Below, piece after piece: positions 56,371 through 64,000 of a stretch of DNA of 64,000 nucleotides (its first letter is position 1; each line of letters starts with the position of its first letter). A program made the translations under genes and the position numbers. The DNA lies in contig JBHGNT010000010.1 in assembly GCA_043228905.1 (NCBI GenBank), positions 3,844,001 through 3,908,000 of the forward strand. Direction: 5' to 3'. This stretch comes from Azolla caroliniana. Taxonomy: Eukaryota; Polypodiophyta. Under the pieces are notes generated by a model that saw only the letters and a program-made list of their open reading frames with translations, was not told the DNA's origin and made no database searches.

Positions 56371-59300
56371 AAATATTCTATAATCCAAATTATCCCAACC
56401 AAACCCTCAACAACCTCCAATTATTCCAACACATCAATATTGGGAGCTTAATTTCTAGTTGGCACAAGACATCAACATATGAAGACATATTTTTCGCATT
56501 GATGAATGCATTGGTTGTAATGAAATTCCAAGACCAAGTAGTTTTAGGCAAATGTTCATTCTAGATTTTGGTAAACCAAAATGAATAAGGAAAGCTCATT
56601 CTAGATTGTGATAAACCAAGTGCGATGTTATTATATCATGTCTAGAGATATAAAGTATGGAACCATATAAAGGTCTCATATAAAGGTACATCATGAGAGG
56701 AGGGAAAGGAAGGGGGAGATGAAGGTACATCGTGGTGTACCCTCAATATTGTCACCAATTGTCCATTAGCCAAACAAAAGTTCTCTAACTTGATTTCTTA
56801 ATGCAACTAGGCATAGGGTTTAGATTCTAGACCAACAATTAGTGGGCACATAACTTTAGACCCATATACCAATTTCTATTTCACTTAATTTCATATTCCC
56901 ATGAATACAAGATATCTTGAACTAATCATCAATGGACACATGACACATTAACAATGTGAGATTAGAAAGCACTAGGAGGAACGATATGTGCATGGCAAGG
57001 GGAACAAATAAGAGTAACACATTATGAGAGTAGTGATAGCACAAAAACATAGAAAGTAGTTAAGGAAACGAATAATAATGTTTGAATGAATGCCTATACG
57101 GTGAGGCTAAGGTACAAAGCCCAATGTCATTGCATGTAGAATCTAGATACAAAAAGTTATGTTATGGTAATGGTGCAAAAGAGGGATGGCTGGGTTTGGA
57201 AGGTATATTGTGATGGTGATGTAATGTAAAAGATTATAAATATTTGAAACATATCACATTGAACCCCATATGTGGGGACAAACACATACAAGGATAAACG
57301 ACAAAAACAAATGAAGGGAGGGAGATTATAACTTGTTCTATTCTCGAGGCGATTGCCTAGTGTTTGCTAACGGAAGAGCCGACATTATGTGTGTTATGAT
57401 TTCAGCTCACAAGTCGGAATAATGTCGATGTGAGTTGCACTCTCTACTTTGATCCTCTTCACCATTCATCACAATAGTTAAAAATCCACTTCTACTTTTA
57501 CTATTACTTGTTACTTCTACTTGCATATAACATACCTACCCCTACTTCCTCCATAAAAAGGGGAGCACAAACCCAATCCCAAATTCCAACTCATCATTCC
57601 TTCCTCATTTCATCCTAGTGCTTATCATGGTACCTACCCCTAAGGTTCCGCATTTATTTGTCACTTCACAAGAGAAATTGGCCATATTCCCAGTGCAATT
57701 CCGGCTTTCATCGTGGTATATCTTGAGATGAGATGTAACACTACTGGTGGGCACAAAGTTTCAACAAGCAAGAGAATGTCGACCTTGGATTTGGATGTGG
57801 GAGTTGGTACCCCCAAACCTCCTACCCATACCTACCTAACTAGCTATGTTGTGTCTCAAATTAGAAACTCATAACGATATTCATAAGTATGAAAAGTTGA
57901 TGGCACTGAATGTTACAAGACGCCCACGATATTGAATGCCATTTCTAAGAAGCTCATAGAATTGAACGTTTAAAGGAATATTTAATGAAAGGAGGCTATT
58001 AGATAAAATAAAGAAATAGAAATAGAAATAATTGAAACTCTTGTGTTTACCTTTGTTTTTATCCCTTCCCACAAGTTTTACATTTGCTAATATTGTTGGA
58101 TCCCCTCTATTGGCCACCTAAAAGGATTTTCCCATTCCCTGCATATTTTCAACCACTTGGACCATTCTTTCTAGCATTTAGTCATCATTTCAATGCATAA
58201 ATACCAATTCATTGAATCCACCCCTATTGAACTTTTGGTGCACCCAAAAATTGATAGTACAAATCTTGTTTTGCAAAAGCCCAAATTTGTTATTAGTTGT
58301 TGGCATCTTAGATCTTACTGTTTCAAGCAATGTCCAACATTTTCACATATATTCTTTGATAGGATGCTAAAATCAATGGCCTTTCTATAGGTTATTCCTT
58401 ACCACATATGGTCTATCTAAGGTAGAAGATGAAACAATGGAACTTTGGTGATTTTTTGTCTTCAAAGTTCCCACATAAAGATATTCCCTTTAGATCTTAA
58501 TTGAAAAGAATTAAACTACTCATAAAGCCCATTCACACAAATTATAGAGACTTTATCTTCGTGTTTATGCTAGACACAATAGAGGAATATCTTATTTCAG
58601 CTCCATGAACGCTTGTGCTTATAAACTTTATTGTTATCAACAAGTGCACGTAGTGTATCGAGAGCCTCGAGATTTTAGAGTTGTTCGGCAATTCACCTGG
58701 CACAATCCTCAAAGATAAGTCATTAATGAACGTAATAAAATATAACATGGTAACACATGCATAGTTACCTAACTGTAACTAATTTATAAGGAAGAGAGCC
58801 TTTTCATATACACTTTTATGTACATTACCAATGTAAGAAGATGAGAATGAGAACTTTTATACTTATAAATTATTGAAAAATAAGATGACCTATAAACACA
58901 TGATAAAGATTACATCCTATGATCAATTTCATCAACCACGCTAGCAAAAACCTTGTTATGTAACTACCATGCAAATGTTGGAACAATTTTAGAAAACTTT
59001 AAAAGTATCGGGAGACACTCGACTTTAAGTGGATATGCATTGCGATCAGTGTGCAAGCATTACTTATACATTTTAATGTGAATTTTATATATATACACGC
59101 TCATATTATTCCATCGATTAGGTTTTCTTTTAGTATGATTGTTGACTGTTCCTATTCTCAAAGTCGAAAGTTCTCGTGAAGAGCATGTTTGACGCAAAGG
59201 ACATGAATGGCAATTTAACAAATGTTCTGTATAAAATAATAATTTGATTTACAATTTTACTCTACAAACAATGTGCATGAAAAGGTGTGACCAACAACTT

Positions 59301-60264
59301 GATCCACACGTAGAACCTAATAAGCAAGTATAACCAATCAAACATGCCAGGAAAGATCAAACTACCATAAAATTCAATCACAATGCTATTCATGATGCAT
59401 GGAATTCCTCAATTCTTTGATGAGCATTTAAAGCCACTTCGATTAAATGGTCAACAAAGATATTTAAAAAGACATTTTAGTTTTCGTAGGGTATATATTG
59501 TCAAGGTGACCAACTTACACGAGATGAATCAATTTTGTTAAATTGTAGGTAGCCTGACTTCCTTTCTTGATACTATCGGTTCCACATTAAAAATAATCAA
59601 CATAAAAAGAAATAATCTATGTTAAAGAATCCACAAATTTTTGTTTAGTGTCTCCACTATAAGTGTGCTACGTTCATTGTGTCTATTACTAATATATTGA
59701 TGCATCGTCAATCAATGTATATCATAAGTGTGTTGGTGTACATGTGATCACGCATATTTCGGGTTTATAAAGCGTTTGAGATATAAATGTGAATGCTAAT
59801 GAATATAATAAGACCCGAGGTAAGTGTGAATGCTCCATTTGGTATGCCACCTAGTAAAAGTATATCATCATCCAAAATAGATATATTTGCAAGAGAAAGG
59901 CTAATCTTGCAAAGAACCAAAGTAGTTTATACCAAGGATTGTGTAGATAAGACTTATGTTAAGCAACATGAGGTATAACAATACAACAATTAATCAACAT
60001 TAATACGTGGAAAAGAGTTGGTTTATTTGCTACATTCTATGTGTACTTATATGGAAGCCTAAATCATTTTGTCATTAGGGTATACTGAGTGGGATATCAT
60101 AAAGTATCCATTCCATTCAATATATATTCCCACATTTTTATAGAAGGGTGGACTTTTATGTGTGTTATTAAATGATTGTATTCACATTCAAAAGATGAGT
60201 GGTTAAGCTTGACATCTCAACAAAAGTCACGCCCATTGTGGGGAGTTAGTCATATTGCTCATAA

Positions 60265-60362
60265 AACTCCTAGCTCATAATATGACAATGGATCAAGCTT
60301 GTTTGATCAACATGAAACTCCTAGCTCATAATATGATCATGGATTAAGCTTGTTTGATCAAC
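60265..60362. repeat. Tandem duplication, unit about 48 bp
   Basis: AAACTCCTAGCTCATAATAT and AGCTTGTTTGATCAAC occur twice in a row with few changes. Confidence 0.85.
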
Positions 60363-60944
60363 TTTTGTTGGTAGTGTTGTGAACCTTGTCTTGCATTGGA
60401 TATTTGCGCGAGCCCAATACAAGTTGATATTTTTGTACATTTTTGTGAGCCCTCCTTAGAGTGAGGCCTCAACCATTTTTGTGTTGATCACGGCCAATCC
60501 ATTTTGGAAAACCCTCATTGAATCAATTCCCTATCCATATCAATGAGCCCCCTTTGAACCAATGCCTCGTTCATTTCAATGAGCCTATTCTAGTAGTAAT
60601 GTTCACAGTCTTGATTATTTACATGAGCCCAATATGAGCTTAGGCTTTGTCTAACTTTTGATTATCTTATCGATGCTTTGTTTCATTTTCACAAACCTTT
60701 CCTAGTTTTGTCTACCTTCAAGAGACATGCTAGGATCTTATTCTCTAACATGATTGTACTTGTGAACCTATAAAGAAAATTACCAATACTCTTGATAGAC
60801 ATGGAATTCCATCACGACTAACCAAAGAAGCCTTGCTTGCGTACTCGACACCATGATCTACTCACATCATCATCATAGATAAGGGAGGGTGAGACAAATT
60901 TGGGTATCATACTTGTACCAATTAAGATGACGGTCACATGATTG

Positions 60945-61016
60945 CACAAAGCAAGGTTTGAACTCACAACCTTTTCATTTCAAGACCTGAAAAAGTGTCA
61001 AGTGAGCTAGCGGTGC
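60945..61016 (-). repeat. tRNA-derived SINE-like fragment
   Basis: On the minus strand an A-box-like TAGCTCACTTGACA is followed about 45 bases later by a B-box-like GTGAGTTCAAACC. Spacing fits an RNA polymerase III internal promoter of a tRNA-derived SINE. No full cloverleaf can be drawn. Confidence 0.5.
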
Positions 61017-61458
61017 ATAAAGTGCATCCACAACATGAATGTCACATAATTGTGTTTAGCATTATGTGTCCAAGGTTTTCTACAAACATTTATTCTAAAG
61101 TGTTTACATAATTGTAGTCTAGTGGAAATAACGTAGTTGACGTAATGGAACTCTGGAAGTTTTGATATTAATAGTGGAAACATCGAAGGTCATGCATGCA
61201 CTCAATCACAACTGCATTACAATATTTCAATGTTCAGTATCCTCACACAACATCAAAGCTTGTGTTTGTGATACCTTTAGTTATTGGTATTTTCCTAGCG
61301 ACTCATAGCTCAGAACTTCATTCACTTGCTTCTCACCATCACAAGGTAATATTTGTGGATGATAATCCACTCATTTATTCACATTTTAGGCTTCACAATA
61401 ATGTTCAATTAAATTAGACAGGAACATTCGTCCATGAATGATAGCATTGGGATCATGA

Positions 61459-63968
<2,510 letters not shown>

Positions 63969-64000
63969 CTAAAATCCACCACACAAATTCCAATGATTTT

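Larger units (their letters stand above)
50430..61458. other. Gene-poor AT-rich stretch
   Basis: Structures seen are a (CT)n(CA)n microsatellite, a tRNA-like fragment at 50500-50560, a CTAT repeat at about 53636-53657, direct duplications at 55933-56370 and 60265-60362, and a tRNA-like fragment at 60945-61016. No ORF above about 100 codons has recognisable domains. I see no host gene. Confidence 0.55.

Noticed and set aside
61196-61417. A 73-codon ORF next to urease
   Set aside because: Short, unrecognised, opposite strand, and overlapping no conserved feature; likely chance.

Overview
The window is nuclear DNA from a land plant. It holds spliced plant genes (a urease and a WUSCHEL-related homeobox gene), plant Ty1/copia and Ty3/gypsy retrotransposons, LINEs and many GA/CT microsatellites. 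The introns are mostly short (57-441 bp). The homeobox belongs to the WOX8/9-like (intermediate) type, and the mobile elements include a Tcn1-like chromovirus and a Ty3 lineage whose protein motifs resemble fungal elements. Together these favour a non-seed vascular plant, either lycophyte or fern; this is an inference and the species cannot be named.

Region 1 (1-28079) is one tower of nested LTR retrotransposons. Gypsy G1 (left LTR outside the window, right LTR 27449-28079) has copia-1 (2913-26592) inserted in its integrase region. Copia-1 in turn holds gypsy G2 (5140-17975) in its polyprotein and reverse-oriented copia-2 (20948-26301) in its 3' LTR. G2 holds a reverse-oriented chromovirus, G3 (9400-15175), in its RT region. 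Each internal junction shows a target-site duplication (GGGTG, ACGC, GAATA, AGCTC). LTR pairs are nearly identical, so the upper layers are young. Copia-1 and G2 stay open once the insertions inside them are ignored. G1 is decayed by nonsense codons.

Region 2 (28080-29139) begins exactly at the G1 LTR end. It is a three-exon remnant of a beta-class DNA N4/N6 methyltransferase gene (motif IV, then X, then I), with a stop codon at the tyrosine of the D-x-P-Y motif. Region 3 (29140-33739) has a 139-bp tandem duplication. After it comes an old gypsy-type LTR relic split by a copia-2-family solo LTR (30326-33051, TSD GTAGA), which is itself split by a LINE with a 685-codon reverse transcriptase ORF.

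Region 4 (33740-49002) is AT-rich and contains one host gene, a four-exon WOX gene on the minus strand (38882-41999), with GA tracts and a W-box-core array upstream. Region 5 (49003-61458) starts with a 5'-truncated L1-type LINE (49003-50420, TSD AATAGCACT) and continues as gene-poor AT-rich DNA with microsatellites, short duplications and tRNA-like fragments. Region 6 (61459-64000) holds the last eight exons of a urease gene on the minus strand; its 5' part lies beyond the right edge.

Three points are the most unusual. G3 appears to prime reverse transcription from its own mRNA 5' end. Both gypsy families appear to join gag and pol by -1 frameshifting next to the gag stop. The methyltransferase remnant is a prokaryote-style enzyme in a spliced plant gene.
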